Assembly (NCBI RefSeq): GCF_004010155.1
Contig: NZ_RRYH01000024.1
Location: 47,245-111,244 of the forward strand
Direction of reading: 5' to 3'
Length of the DNA: 64,000 bases
Source of the DNA: Solirhodobacter olei
GTDB lineage: Bacteria; Pseudomonadota; Alphaproteobacteria; Rhodobacterales; Rhodobacteraceae
The notes under the pieces were generated by a model, which saw only the letters and a list, made by a program, of their open reading frames with translations, made no database searches and was not told the origin of the DNA. The position numbers and the translations under genes were made by a program. Shown here piece after piece: positions 27,200 through 38,023 of the stretch; positions within the stretch are counted from its first letter, which is position 1; every line of letters begins with the position of its first letter.

Positions 27200-27901
27200 G
27201 TGAAGATCGCCGAGATGAACTGGCTCCAGGTCGAAGCCTACCTGAAGACCGACGACCGCGCCGTGCTGCCGCTCGGCTGCACCGAGCAGCACGCCTATCT
27301 TTCGCTGTCGGTCGATTCGATCCTGGCCGAGCGTGTGGCGGCCGAGGCGGCAGAGCCACTCGGCGTGCCGGTCTTCCCGGTGCTGGCCTATGGCATCACC
27401 CCGGGCTTTCGCGCCTACCCGGGGTCGATGAGCCTGCGCGTCTCGACCTACTGCGCCGTCCTGCGCGACATCCTGGACTGCATGAAGGAACAGGGCTTCC
27501 GCCGCATCCTCATGGTCAACGGCCATGGCGGCAACCAGCCGGCGGCGAGCCTCGCGCAGGAATGGATGGCCGAGAACGAAGGCGTCTCGGTCCGCATCCA
27601 CAACTGGTGGAACGCGCCCCGGACCATTGCGAAGGTGAAGGAGATCGACCCGCTCGCCTCCCACGCCTCGTGGATGGAGAACTTCCCCTGGACCCGCCTT
27701 GCCGGGGTGGAGCAGCCGCCCGAGCAGAAGCCGCTGGTGGACTTCGAGCGGATGCGTGCCCGCGGGCCGGCGGCGCTGCGCGAATATCTGGGCGACGGCA
27801 ATTTCGGCGGCCTTTACCAGCGTCCCGATGCCGACATGCTGGCGATCTGGACCGTCGGCGTGGAGGAAACCCGCGCCATGATCGAGGGTCCCTGGAGTTG
27901 A
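27200..27901 (+). CDS. Creatininase family protein (cyclic amidohydrolase-like)
   Basis: A 233-residue metal-dependent hydrolase of the creatininase/MftE family. The metal-binding elements are VLPLGCTEQHAYLSLSVDS near the N-terminus and VNGHGGNQPAAS in the middle. The family acts on small cyclic amides (creatinine, formamidopyrimidines) or in peptide cofactor maturation; no mycofactocin genes are nearby. It starts with GTG at 27200 behind AAAGGAAG; upstream in-frame sequence lacks family similarity. Confidence 0.87.
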   Translation: MKIAEMNWLQVEAYLKTDDRAVLPLGCTEQHAYLSLSVDSILAERVAAEAAEPLGVPVFPVLAYGITPGFRAYPGSMSLRVSTYCAVLRDILDCMKEQGFRRILMVNGHGGNQPAASLAQEWMAENEGVSVRIHNWWNAPRTIAKVKEIDPLASHASWMENFPWTRLAGVEQPPEQKPLVDFERMRARGPAALREYLGDGNFGGLYQRPDADMLAIWTVGVEETRAMIEGPWS

Positions 27902-28009
27902 TCGCAGCCTGACATGGCCCCGGGGCGGCGGCGCGCTTCGCGGATCGCGCCGCCCCTCTCGACATCCCCGCGCCCATCGGGTTTTCTGCGCCCGAACAGG
28001 GAGGCCCCG

Positions 28010-28951
28010 ATGCCCGCGCGCAAGATCATCATCGACACGGACCCCGGCCAGGACGACGCCGTTGCCATTCTGCTCGCGCTGGCGAGCCCCGAGGATCTGG
28101 AGGTCCTCGGCATCACCGCCGTGGCCGGCAACGTGCCGCTGCCCCTGACGGAGAAGAACGCCCGCATCATCTGCGAACTGGCCGGCAAGCCGGAGACCCG
28201 CGTCTTCGCCGGCTGCGACGCGCCGCTGGCCCGCAAGCTGGTGACGGCGGAGCATGTCCACGGCAAGACCGGCCTCGACGGCCCTCAGCTCGCCGCGCCC
28301 ACGATGGCGCTTCAGCCCAAGCATGCCGTCGATTTCATCGTCGAGACGCTGCTGACGGAACCGGCGGGGACCGTCACGCTCTGCCCGCTCGGGCCGCTGA
28401 CGAACATCGCGGCGGCGCTGCAGAAGGCGCCCGAGATCGCCGGCCGGATCCAGGAGATCGTGCTGATGGGCGGGGCCTATTTCGAGGTCGGCAACATCAC
28501 GCCCGCGGCGGAGTTCAACATTTACGTCGACCCGGAAGCCGCTGATATCGTGTTCAGATGCGGCGCGCCGATCACCGTGATGCCGCTCGACGTGACCCAC
28601 AAGGCACTGACCACAAGGCCCCGGATCGAGGCCTTCCGCGCCATGGGCACCGAACCCGGCCGCATGGTCGCCGAATGGACCGATTTCTTCGAACGCTTCG
28701 ACATGGAGAAATACGGCAGCCAGGGCGCGCCGCTGCATGATCCCTGCGTCATCGCCTATCTGATCGAGCCCGGGCTGTTCTCCGGCCGCAAGATCAACGT
28801 GATGATCGAGACCAAGGGCGAATACACGCTTGGCATGACCGTCGCCGACTGGTGGCGCGTCTCGGGCCGTCCGGCCAATGCCATGTTCATGGGCGATGTC
28901 GATGCGGACGGCTTCTACCGCCTGCTGACCGAGCGGATCGCGCGGCTCTGA
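28010..28951 (+). CDS. Inosine-uridine preferring nucleoside hydrolase
   Basis: A 313-residue nucleoside hydrolase. The calcium-binding DTDPGQDDA cluster is at residues about 9-17, with LCPLGPLTNIAAAL and VLMGGAYFEVGNITPAAEFN downstream, and the C-terminal catalytic region HDPCVIAYLI. It splits ribonucleosides to ribose and base for salvage. Start at ATG 28010 matches the family N-terminus. Confidence 0.95.
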   Translation: MPARKIIIDTDPGQDDAVAILLALASPEDLEVLGITAVAGNVPLPLTEKNARIICELAGKPETRVFAGCDAPLARKLVTAEHVHGKTGLDGPQLAAPTMALQPKHAVDFIVETLLTEPAGTVTLCPLGPLTNIAAALQKAPEIAGRIQEIVLMGGAYFEVGNITPAAEFNIYVDPEAADIVFRCGAPITVMPLDVTHKALTTRPRIEAFRAMGTEPGRMVAEWTDFFERFDMEKYGSQGAPLHDPCVIAYLIEPGLFSGRKINVMIETKGEYTLGMTVADWWRVSGRPANAMFMGDVDADGFYRLLTERIARL

Positions 28952-29020
28952 CGGGGTTGTTTCCGAGAAAACCATTTCCCCCGCGCCTCCTGCGCCTTAT
29001 CTAAAGGGGCGGAGAGTGCG

Positions 29021-30460
29021 ATGACCCTGCAGATCCGTTTCGACAACAGCTATGCCCGCCTGCCGGACCGTTTCTACGCCCGGCTTGCGCCGACGCCGGT
29101 CGCGGCGCCGGGCCTTGTCGCGCTGAACGAGGGGCTGGCGCGCGACCTCGGGCTGGACCCGGCGGCGCTGAAAACGCCCGAGGGCCTTGCGATGCTGTCC
29201 GGCAACGCGCTGCCCGAGGGGGCGGAGCCGCTGGCGCAGGCCTATGCCGGCCACCAGTTCGGCGGCTGGAACCCGCAGCTTGGCGACGGGCGCGCGATCC
29301 TGCTTGGGGAAGTGCGCGCAAGCGACGGGAAACGCTACGATATCCAGCTGAAGGGGGCGGGCCCCACGCCGTTCTCGCGCCGTGGCGACGGGCGCGCCTG
29401 GCTGGGCCCGGTGCTGCGCGAATATATCGTCTCGGAAGCCATGCATGCGCTCGGCGTGCCGACCACGCGCGCGCTCGCCGCCGTCACGACCGGCGAGGAG
29501 GTCTTCCGCGAGACCGCCCTGCCCGGCGCCGTTCTGGCCCGCGTCGCCTCCTCTCATATCCGGGTCGGCACCTTCCAGTTCTTCGCCGCGCGGCAGGATA
29601 CCGAGGCGCTGCGGCTTCTGGCCGAGCATGTCATCGCCCGGCACTATCCGCAGGCGGAGGGCCCGCTGGGCCTGATCCGCGCCGCCGTCACCGCCCAGGC
29701 GCGGCTCGTGGCCCACTGGATGTCGCTCGGCTTCATCCACGGCGTGATGAACACCGACAACGCCCATGTCGGCGGCGAGACCATCGACTACGGCCCCTGC
29801 GCCTTCATGGACGATTACCATCCCTCGCGGGTGTTCTCCTCCATCGACCAGTACGGGCGTTACGCCTATGCCAACCAGCCGCAGATCGCGGTCTGGAACA
29901 TGGCGCAGCTGGCCTCCTGCCTGCTGCCGCTGATCGCGGAGGACCGCAACGCCGCGATCGAGGCCGCCTCGGAAGCGGTGGACGCCTTCGCCCCTGCCTA
30001 CGAGGGCGCCTATCTCGCCCGCTTCCGCGCCAAGCTCGGCCTTGCGACCGAAGCCGAGGGCGATGCGGAGCTGATCGAGGGGCTGCTGGCCCGCATGGCC
30101 GCGCTTGGCGTGGATTTCACCCGCGCCTTCCGGGGCCTGGCCGAGGGCACGGCGGCCGCGGAATTCCCCGATCCCTCGGCCTGGGAGAGCTGGGCCGCCG
30201 ACTGGCGCGCGCGCCTCGCGCTCGAAGGGCGGACCGAGGCGGATGCCCGCGCCGCAGCGCTTCAGGTGAACCCTGCGGTCATCCCGCGCAACCACCGCAT
30301 CGAGCAGGCGATAAATGCTGCCGTTGCAGGCGATTACGCGCCGTTCCTCAGGCTTAACCGGGCGCTGGCGACCCCCTTCGCGCTTGCCCCCGAAAACCGC
30401 GACCTTGCCGCGGCCCCCGCGCCCGAGGAAGCGGTGCGCCGAACCTTCTGCGGCACCTGA
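29021..30460 (+). CDS. selO: Protein adenylyltransferase SelO (YdiU)
   Basis: A 479-residue pseudokinase-fold enzyme. SelO is known to transfer AMP to Ser/Thr/Tyr residues of proteins, with links to redox stress. Conserved parts are [35 protein letters not shown] and [20 protein letters not shown] with the metal and catalytic Asp residues. The protein ends in TFCGT, the C-terminal Cys motif typical of bacterial SelO. The stop is followed directly by the ATG of the EEP gene. Confidence 0.95.
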   Translation: MTLQIRFDNSYARLPDRFYARLAPTPVAAPGLVALNEGLARDLGLDPAALKTPEGLAMLSGNALPEGAEPLAQAYAGHQFGGWNPQLGDGRAILLGEVRASDGKRYDIQLKGAGPTPFSRRGDGRAWLGPVLREYIVSEAMHALGVPTTRALAAVTTGEEVFRETALPGAVLARVASSHIRVGTFQFFAARQDTEALRLLAEHVIARHYPQAEGPLGLIRAAVTAQARLVAHWMSLGFIHGVMNTDNAHVGGETIDYGPCAFMDDYHPSRVFSSIDQYGRYAYANQPQIAVWNMAQLASCLLPLIAEDRNAAIEAASEAVDAFAPAYEGAYLARFRAKLGLATEAEGDAELIEGLLARMAALGVDFTRAFRGLAEGTAAAEFPDPSAWESWAADWRARLALEGRTEADARAAALQVNPAVIPRNHRIEQAINAAVAGDYAPFLRLNRALATPFALAPENRDLAAAPAPEEAVRRTFCGT

Positions 30461-31183
30461 ATGCGGCCGCTGCCCGCCCCGGCCGACGGCCTGCTGCGTG
30501 TCGCCTCCTGGAACATTCGCAAATGCCTCGGCATCGACCGCCGCCGCGACCCGGACCGCACGCTCCGCGTCATCACCGCGACCGGCGCCGATATCGTGGC
30601 GCTGCAGGAAAGCGACCGCCGCCTCGGCCCCCGCCCTGCGGCGCTGCCGGCAAGCCTGATCTCCGCCGCCTCGGAGTACCGCGCGCTGCCGCTGGGTCAG
30701 TCCGAGGTCAGCCTGGGCTGGCACGGCAACGCCATCCTGGTGCGCCCTTCGCTGGAGCTGGTCGGGGTTCACAAGCTCGACCTTCCCTCGTTCGAGCCGC
30801 GCGGAGCGGTCGCGGCCGACCTCAGACGGAACGGAACCGAGCTCAGGATCGTCGGCGTCCATCTCGGCCTGCGCGGCACGGACCGGCTGCGCCAGCTCGG
30901 CCGCCTGGTCGACTGGCTGGACCGCCAGCCGCGGATGCCGACGCTGATCCTGGGCGATTTCAACGAATGGTCGCCCGATGCGCCGCTGGAGCCCTTGCGG
31001 GCGGGTTACCGCGTCCTTGCGCCCGGGCCGAGCTACCACGCCCGCCTGCGCCTCGCGCCGCTCGACCGGATCGCCCATTCGCCCGGCGTCTCGGTCCGGG
31101 CCACCGGGTTGATGGACCACGGCGACGCCGCCCGCGCGTCCGACCACCTGCCGATCTGGGCCGACGTGAGCTTCGCCCCCTAA
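30461..31183 (+). CDS. Endonuclease/exonuclease/phosphatase (EEP) family protein
   Basis: A 240-residue EEP-fold hydrolase without signal peptide. Active-site segments are VASWNIRKCLG, IVALQESDRR, LILGDFNEW and ARASDHLPIWADV. The substrate may be a nucleic acid, phospholipid or inositol phosphate and cannot be told from sequence. It abuts selO with no gap and is probably co-translated with it. Confidence 0.9.
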   Translation: MRPLPAPADGLLRVASWNIRKCLGIDRRRDPDRTLRVITATGADIVALQESDRRLGPRPAALPASLISAASEYRALPLGQSEVSLGWHGNAILVRPSLELVGVHKLDLPSFEPRGAVAADLRRNGTELRIVGVHLGLRGTDRLRQLGRLVDWLDRQPRMPTLILGDFNEWSPDAPLEPLRAGYRVLAPGPSYHARLRLAPLDRIAHSPGVSVRATGLMDHGDAARASDHLPIWADVSFAP

Positions 31184-31188
31184 GCCAT

Positions 31189-31215
31189 TTCATCTTGGTG
31201 AAAATACCCCTCCGG
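31189..31215 (-). repeat. Dispersed 27-bp intergenic motif, copy 3
   Basis: On the minus strand it reads CCCGGAGGGGTATTTTCACC then AAGATGA. It fills most of the 34 bp gap between the convergent EEP and EamA genes. Confidence 0.65.
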
Positions 31216-31217
31216 GC

Positions 31218-32108
31218 TCAGCGCCGGCGCGGCGGCCGCGCGATCAGGATCAGCCCCACGGCGACCAGGACGCCCGCGATCAGAACTTCCGGCCCCACCG
31301 GCTCGCCCAGAAGCAGCCAGCCGAACCCGATCGAAAGAAGGGGCGTCAGGAAGGAAAAGCTTGCCACGGTGGAGGCTGGATAGCGCGCCAGAAGCCAGAG
31401 CCACAGGATCATGCCCCCCGCGACCACAACGACGACCTGAAAGACCAGCCCGGCCACATGCAGCCATTCCAGCGCCCTGACCCAGGGTCCGAAGAAGAAC
31501 GAGGCGCCGATCAGCACCGGGCCGGAGACGCCGACCATCCACAGAAGCTGCATCTCCGGCCGCACCCGCGCCATGGCAGAGCCGCGCGCGATATAGGCGG
31601 TCAGCGCCCAGCCCAGCGCCGCACCGAGCGCGAAGATATCGCCGCCAAGGCTGCCCGTGCCGCCCGCGCCGCGATGCGCCAGCGCCCAGGCGACGCCCGC
31701 GAAGGCAACGGCGAGGCCCGCCGCCTTGGCGCCGGTCACGCGCTCTCCCGGCAGGGCGAAATGCCCGATGACGGCCAGCCAGAGCGGCATGGAATAGAAG
31801 ATGATCGAGGACATAACCACAGTCGTGCGGTCGAGCGCGAGGAAGAGGCACAGGAACTCCGCCGAAAAGGCGAGCCCCACCAGCAGCCCCGCCCCCGCAG
31901 TGCCGTGGGCGATCCGCGGCGGGCGTCCGCGCCAGGCCATCCAGCCCCAGATGCAGAAGAAGGCGCCGATCGAGCGCAGGCCCGCGAAGAACACCGGCTG
32001 CAGACCGACATCGACGACCTTGATCACCACCTGGTTGATCCCGAAGATCAGCGTCGACAGCAGGAGAAGCCCCAGCCCCACCGCGTCCAGCCTGTCCCTG
32101 CGTTCCAT
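31218..32108 (-). CDS. DMT-superfamily EamA transporter
   Basis: A 296-residue inner-membrane protein with about ten hydrophobic helices in two EamA repeats (GLLLLSTLIFGINQVVIKVV and SLGGDIFALGAALGWALTAY begin the repeats). The family exports amino acids or other small metabolites; the substrate is unknown. The ATG at 32108 follows GGGGAGAGTGTC. It is divergent from eno. Confidence 0.9.
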   Translation of the reverse strand: MERRDRLDAVGLGLLLLSTLIFGINQVVIKVVDVGLQPVFFAGLRSIGAFFCIWGWMAWRGRPPRIAHGTAGAGLLVGLAFSAEFLCLFLALDRTTVVMSSIIFYSMPLWLAVIGHFALPGERVTGAKAAGLAVAFAGVAWALAHRGAGGTGSLGGDIFALGAALGWALTAYIARGSAMARVRPEMQLLWMVGVSGPVLIGASFFFGPWVRALEWLHVAGLVFQVVVVVAGGMILWLWLLARYPASTVASFSFLTPLLSIGFGWLLLGEPVGPEVLIAGVLVAVGLILIARPPRRR

Positions 32109-32236
32109 GACACTCTCCCCCCCGTCCAGCCGGCCGACCATGCCGCCCGCCTCGGCGCTGTCAACCCCGCATCGGGGCCGCCCGTCCGCCGCGGCGCGGC
32201 GGGAAAGGGCTGGCCCCGGCCCGCGTCCTCGCGTAA

Positions 32237-33583
<1,347 letters not shown>

Positions 33584-33623
33584 CCCCCGCACACGGGACG
33601 GGGGGCTGCCCGCCCCCCGCCCG

Positions 33624-33651
33624 CCCGGGGATTTTCCGCCAAGGCCAAGGG
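33624..33651 (+). repeat. Dispersed 27-bp intergenic motif, copy 4
   Basis: CCCGGGGATTTTCCGCCAAG then GCCAAGGG lies between eno and the cupin gene. It matches the motif at 15473, 19350, 31189 and 39331 with several changes. Confidence 0.5.
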
Positions 33652-33669
33652 GACCGTCGCGAGGCGCGC

Positions 33670-34098
33670 ATGACCGAGGCAGACAGGATCATCGAAACGC
33701 TCCAGCTCGCCCCCCATCCAGAGGGCGGGCATTACCGGCAGACCTGGGTGGCTCCGGCCGAGGGCGGCAGCCGCCCGGCGGGGACTTCGATTCTGTTCCT
33801 TCTGAAGGCGGGCGAGCGGAGCCACTGGCACAGGGTCGACGCGACCGAAATCTGGCATTTCCACGCCGGCGCACCGCTCGTGCTGTCCATCGCCGCGACG
33901 TCCGGGGGCCCGGCAGAGGACATCACGCTCGGCCCCGATCCACTGTCCGGCCGGGCGCCGCAGGGGATCGTGCCGAAGGATCACTGGCAGGCCGCGCGCA
34001 GCACAGGCGATTGGACGCTGGTCGGCTGCACCGTCTCGCCCGGTTTCCGCTTCGAGGGCTTCGAGCTCGCCCCGCCTGAGTTCGATATTCCGCGCTGA
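33670..34098 (+). CDS. Cupin domain protein (DUF985)
   Basis: A 142-residue single-domain cupin of the DUF985 family. Marks are LAPHPEGGHYRQTW, FLLKAGERSHWHRVDATEIW with His residues at the metal site, and GCTVSPGFRFEGFEL near the end. No reaction is established for this family. It is convergent with anmK, the two stops being adjacent. Confidence 0.9.
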   Translation: MTEADRIIETLQLAPHPEGGHYRQTWVAPAEGGSRPAGTSILFLLKAGERSHWHRVDATEIWHFHAGAPLVLSIAATSGGPAEDITLGPDPLSGRAPQGIVPKDHWQAARSTGDWTLVGCTVSPGFRFEGFELAPPEFDIPR

Positions 34099-35196
34099 TC
34101 AGCCGCCGCTGCCGGGCCGGCTGATGCGCCCGCCACCCACCGCCGCGCCGACGCCCGTCGTCGAAGGGCAGGAGGTGGGAAGCCCCCTCAGCACCCGCAC
34201 GGCGAGATAGGCGAAGGCCTGCGCCTCCAGCATGTCACCGTCAAGGCCTGCCTCCTCCACCGGCAGGACGGGGAAATCGAACCCCGCCTGCAGCGCCCGC
34301 ATCAGCACCTTGTTGTGCCGCCCGCCGCCGGCGACGAGCATGCCCTGCGGCGGGCGCGGAAAATGCTCCGCCCCGGCGATCACCGCCTCGGCCGCGCAGG
34401 CGGTGAGCGTCGCAGCGGCATCGGCATCGCCCAGGCCCGCCACCGCGGGGCCGAGCGCGCGGAAGGCGTCGCGGTCCAGCGATTTCGGCGGCATCCGGCG
34501 GAAGTACGGGTCGCGCAGGAAGGCCTCCACGATCTCCTCGTCCGCCTCTCCGGCCGCGGCCAGGGCGCCGTCGCGATCCTGGGACACGCCGAGACGCGCC
34601 TGCATCAGGTCGTTGATCGGTGCATTCGCGGGCCCGGTGTCGAAGGCCAGAAGCGCGCCGGGCGCCTCGGGCTTCGGTTTCAACGGATCGACCCAGGTGA
34701 CATTGCCGACGCCGCCGAGGTTAAGGAACACGATCGGCTCCTCTGCCCCGATCCGCTTCGCGAGCGCGAAATGGAAGAACGGCGCGAGCGGTGCGCCCTG
34801 CCCGCCCAGTTCCACGTCGGAGGAGCGGAAATCCCAGATCACGGGCCGGTCGAGCACCTCGGCCAGCACCGCCCCGTCGCCCGCCTGATGCGTGCCCCGC
34901 CCGCGCGGGTCATGCGCCAGCGTCTGGCCGTGAAAGCCCACGAGTTCAACATCATCGAAGCGCGCCAGCAGCTCGGCATGGGCGGTCTCGACCACCTCGG
35001 CGGCCTCCTGCACCCCGGGATCGCCCGGCCAGCGGCCCAGCGCCGCGCGCAGCACCGCCCTTTCCGCGTCGCTGTAGGGCCGGTATTCGGACTGCCCGAA
35101 GGCGGAGATCGACTCGCCATCGGTCACCACCACGGCCGCGTCCACACCGTCGAGCGAGGTGCCCGACATCGTCCCTACCGCGCGGATCGGCTCCAA
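34099..35196 (-). CDS. anmK: Anhydro-N-acetylmuramic acid kinase
   Basis: A 365-residue ASKHA-fold kinase that opens and phosphorylates 1,6-anhydroMurNAc in cell-wall recycling. The N-terminal [18 protein letters not shown], the catalytic region [20 protein letters not shown] and [13 protein letters not shown] are diagnostic. It is divergent from tyrS. Confidence 0.96.
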   Translation of the reverse strand: MEPIRAVGTMSGTSLDGVDAAVVVTDGESISAFGQSEYRPYSDAERAVLRAALGRWPGDPGVQEAAEVVETAHAELLARFDDVELVGFHGQTLAHDPRGRGTHQAGDGAVLAEVLDRPVIWDFRSSDVELGGQGAPLAPFFHFALAKRIGAEEPIVFLNLGGVGNVTWVDPLKPKPEAPGALLAFDTGPANAPINDLMQARLGVSQDRDGALAAAGEADEEIVEAFLRDPYFRRMPPKSLDRDAFRALGPAVAGLGDADAAATLTACAAEAVIAGAEHFPRPPQGMLVAGGGRHNKVLMRALQAGFDFPVLPVEEAGLDGDMLEAQAFAYLAVRVLRGLPTSCPSTTGVGAAVGGGRISRPGSGG

Positions 35197-35263
35197 CCCT
35201 GCTTCCCCTCGTCAGCCCGCGCCGCTATAAGGGCGCGCGCTGCCGAGAATGGACGAGAAACCG

Positions 35264-36511
35264 ATGACCTACCACCCGAAATCCGACTTCCTGCGCGTGA
35301 TGATCGAGCGCGGCTTCCTGGCCGACTGCACCGATTACCAGGGGCTGGACGATGCCTTCGCAGAGGGTGTGGTGCCTGGATATATCGGCTTCGACGCCAC
35401 TGCGGCTTCGCTTCACGTGGGCTCGCTCATCCAGATCATGATGCTGCGCTGGCTGCAGAAATGCGGCGGCAAGCCGATCGTGCTGATGGGCGGCGGGACG
35501 ACGAAGGTCGGTGACCCCTCGGGCCGCGACACCGAACGCTCGCTGCTGACGCCGGAGAAGATCGACGAGAACATCGCCGGCATCCGGCAGGTGTTCACCT
35601 CCTACGTCACCTTCGGCGAGGGTGCGGGCGACGCGGTCATGCTGAACAACGCCGAATGGCTCGATGGGCTGAAGTATCTCGATTTCCTGCGCGACATCGG
35701 GCGGCACTTCTCGATCAACCGGATGCTCAGTTTCGAGAGCGTGAAGTCCCGGCTCGACCGCGAACAGTCGCTGTCGTTCCTGGAATTCAACTACATGATC
35801 CTGCAGGCCTACGACTTCCTGGAGCTGAACCGCCGCTACGGCTGCAAGCTGCAGATGGGCGGCTCGGATCAATGGGGCAATATCGTCAACGGGATCGACC
35901 TGACCCGCCGGGTTCTGGATCACGAGATCTTCGGGCTGACCTCGCCGCTGCTGACCACCTCGGACGGCAAGAAGATGGGCAAGAGCCAGGCGGGCGCCGT
36001 CTGGCTGAACGCCCAGATGCTCAGCCCTTACGAGTTCTGGCAGTTCTGGCGCAACACGACGGATGCCGACGTCGGACGGTTCCTGAAGCTTTACACGGAA
36101 CTCCCGCTTGACGAATGCGCGCGGCTCGGGGCGCTCGAGGGCTCCGAGATCAACCACGCCAAGGCCACGCTGGCCAACGAGGTCACGGCGCTCCTGCACG
36201 GCCGCGCGGCGGCCGAGGCGGCGGAGGCCACGGCGCGCGAGGTCTTCGAGAAGGGCGGCGTGGGCGAGGATCTGCCCACCCTCACCCTTTCGGCCGCAGA
36301 GATCGGCGAGGGCATCGCCAATACCGCGCTCTTCGTGCAGGCGGGGCTGGCGGCCTCGGGCAAGGAGGCCAAGCGCCTCTTCGCCGAGGGCGGCGCCCGG
36401 ATCAACGACGCGGTGGTGACGGAACCCCGGCTGATGACGGTGGAGGAGATCTCTGCCGGGCTGAAGCTGACCGCCGGCAGGAAGCGCCACGCGCTGGTCG
36501 CGGTGAGCTGA
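35264..36511 (+). CDS. tyrS: Tyrosine--tRNA ligase
   Basis: A 415-residue class I aminoacyl-tRNA synthetase. The HIGH equivalent is in [11 protein letters not shown], the tyrosine site in QAYDFLELN and [11 protein letters not shown], and the KMSKS equivalent is KKMGKSQ. A C-terminal S4 RNA-binding domain (about 350-410) follows. The start is set at [10 protein letters not shown] (35264), the usual family N-terminus; an in-frame ATG at 35249 would add MDEKP. A TATAAG box just upstream (35225-35230) may be the -10. Confidence 0.96.
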   Translation: MTYHPKSDFLRVMIERGFLADCTDYQGLDDAFAEGVVPGYIGFDATAASLHVGSLIQIMMLRWLQKCGGKPIVLMGGGTTKVGDPSGRDTERSLLTPEKIDENIAGIRQVFTSYVTFGEGAGDAVMLNNAEWLDGLKYLDFLRDIGRHFSINRMLSFESVKSRLDREQSLSFLEFNYMILQAYDFLELNRRYGCKLQMGGSDQWGNIVNGIDLTRRVLDHEIFGLTSPLLTTSDGKKMGKSQAGAVWLNAQMLSPYEFWQFWRNTTDADVGRFLKLYTELPLDECARLGALEGSEINHAKATLANEVTALLHGRAAAEAAEATAREVFEKGGVGEDLPTLTLSAAEIGEGIANTALFVQAGLAASGKEAKRLFAEGGARINDAVVTEPRLMTVEEISAGLKLTAGRKRHALVAVS

Positions 36512-36536
36512 GGGTCGAAGGTCGCACCCCTTTCCC

Positions 36537-36702
36537 GGCCCGAAGCAGCGGGCGCAGCCCGCCGGGCCAGCGCCCGTCCGCCCCCAAGGGCGGGCGCTTT
36601 TCGGGAGTCACCGCCACGGCATGAAGAAGGGGTTCTTTATACCGTAAACGGACAGACTCGAACCACAGCGAGCGCCCACCCGCGGACGGGCGCTGGCCCT
36701 GC
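36537..36702 (+). repeat. Dispersed composite repeat, full copy D
   Basis: It starts GGCCCGAAGCAGCGGGCG, continues through GCCCGTCCGCCCCCAAGGGC, has a diverged spacer with GTAAACGGACAGACTC (36644-36659) and ends in a unit with CACCCGCGGACGGGCGCTGG. It occupies most of the 265 bp gap between tyrS and the cyclophilin genes. Confidence 0.87.
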
Positions 36703-36723
36703 TCGGCACGGGAGACTCCCCAA

Positions 36724-36756
36724 CGAAAAAGGGCCGGAGGCATCGACACCGGCCCT
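36724..36756 (-). terminator. Intrinsic terminator of the cyclophilin pair
   Basis: Arms AGGGCCGG (36730-36737) and CCGGCCCT (36749-36756) with an 11 nt loop. On the minus strand the stem is followed by five T residues (from GAAAAA at 36725-36730). It lies 20 bp after the stop of the periplasmic cyclophilin gene. Confidence 0.85.
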
Positions 36757-36776
36757 CATCGATCGCGTCGGGAGCG

Positions 36777-37367
36777 TCACTCCTGAACGGTGACCTTTTC
36801 CATGTAATCCGGATCCGAGGTCACGGCCCCGTTCGGCCCGTCGCCGCGCTTGATCTTGTCGACCACGTCCATGCCGGAGGTCACTTCCCCGAAGACGGTG
36901 TACTTCCCGTCGAGGAACGGCGCCGGCTTGAACATGATGAAGAACTGCGAGTTGCCGCTGTTGGGGTCCTGCGCCCGCGCCATGCCGACAGTGCCGCGCA
37001 CGAACGGCAGCTTGGAGAATTCCGCCGGCACGTTTGGCAGCGTCGAGCCGCCCATCCCGGCCATGGAGAGGTCGCCGCCCTTCTTGCCGTATTTCACGTC
37101 GCCAGTCTGCGCCATGAAACCGTCGATCACGCGATGGAACACAACCCCGTCATAAGCCCCTGACTTCGCCAGCTTGATGACCTGCGCCACCGTCTTCGGC
37201 GCGACCTTGGGCAGGAGGTGGATCACGATCGTGCCGTGGTCATGCCCGCCGACCTGGATCACCAGGTTCGGCCCGGCAGAGGCATCGGCCGCCCGGGCCG
37301 CCGGCGCGGCGACCGAGGCCATTCCCAGCGCGGCGAGACCCAGCGCCGCCGCGCGCGCGGTCCGCAT
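36777..37367 (-). CDS. ppiA: Periplasmic cyclophilin-type peptidylprolyl isomerase
   Basis: A 196-residue cyclophilin with a signal peptide (MRTARAAALGLAALGMASV, cleavage after AARA). The active-site block is VVFHRVIDGFMAQTGD and NSQFFIMF follows. The start at 37367, 5 nt past the previous stop with GGAG upstream, gives a better signal peptide than the overlapping ATG at 37382. It sits directly behind a cytoplasmic paralog. Confidence 0.93.
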   Translation of the reverse strand: MRTARAAALGLAALGMASVAAPAARAADASAGPNLVIQVGGHDHGTIVIHLLPKVAPKTVAQVIKLAKSGAYDGVVFHRVIDGFMAQTGDVKYGKKGGDLSMAGMGGSTLPNVPAEFSKLPFVRGTVGMARAQDPNSGNSQFFIMFKPAPFLDGKYTVFGEVTSGMDVVDKIKRGDGPNGAVTSDPDYMEKVTVQE

Positions 37368-37371
37368 CAGA

Positions 37372-37881
37372 TCACTCCGCATCGGCCGCCACCTTCACCG
37401 AGATCATCCGGTCCGGGTTCATCGGCGGTTCGCCCCGCACGATGGCGTCGACATGCTCCATGCCCGAGATCACCCGGCCGTAGACCGTGTACTGCCCGTT
37501 CAGGAAGTGGTTGTCGGAAAAGTTGATGAAAAACTGGCTGTTGGCCGAGTTCGGGTTCTGCGAGCGCGCGGCACCCAGCGTGCCCCGGTCATGCGGGATG
37601 CGGCTGAATTCGGCCGGCAGGTCCGGCAGATCCGACCCGCCCGTCCCGGCGCGGCGGATGTTGAAATCCTTCTCGGCATTGCCGTTCGCCACGTCGCCCG
37701 ACTGCGCCATGAAGCCGTCTATCACGCGGTGGAAGACGACGTTGTCATAGGCCCCGGCCCGCGCCAGCACCTTCATCCGCTCGACATGTTTCGGCGCGAT
37801 GTCCGGCAAGAGCTCGATCACGACGGAGCCGTTCTTCAGCTCCATGATGATGGTGTTTTCCGGATCCTTGATATCGGCCAT
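37372..37881 (-). CDS. ppiB: Cytoplasmic cyclophilin-type peptidylprolyl isomerase
   Basis: A 169-residue cyclophilin without signal peptide. The active-site block is VVFHRVIDGFMAQSGD and NSQFFINFSDN follows. CGGAGG precedes the ATG. It is divergent from pgk and forms a two-gene unit with the periplasmic version. Confidence 0.94.
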   Translation of the reverse strand: MADIKDPENTIIMELKNGSVVIELLPDIAPKHVERMKVLARAGAYDNVVFHRVIDGFMAQSGDVANGNAEKDFNIRRAGTGGSDLPDLPAEFSRIPHDRGTLGAARSQNPNSANSQFFINFSDNHFLNGQYTVYGRVISGMEHVDAIVRGEPPMNPDRMISVKVAADAE

Positions 37882-37965
37882 GCGGCACCTCCGTTCGGTT
37901 TCGGCCAGACCCTAGTCCGAGCGCGCGCGGAGGGAAAGGGCCAAGCCTCGCACCACCGGAACCGG

Positions 37966-37994
37966 TTGACCTTCCCCGGCCTTTCGGGAGACTA
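37966..37994 (+). promoter_or_regulatory. Likely pgk promoter
   Basis: TTGACC (37966-37971) and AGACTA (37989-37994) are 17 nt apart, about 30 nt upstream of the pgk ATG. The -35 is good and the -10 moderate, which is common in this group. Confidence 0.45.
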
Positions 37995-38023
37995 ACCGCC
38001 AACAACCGGCAAAGGAGGGGCAG

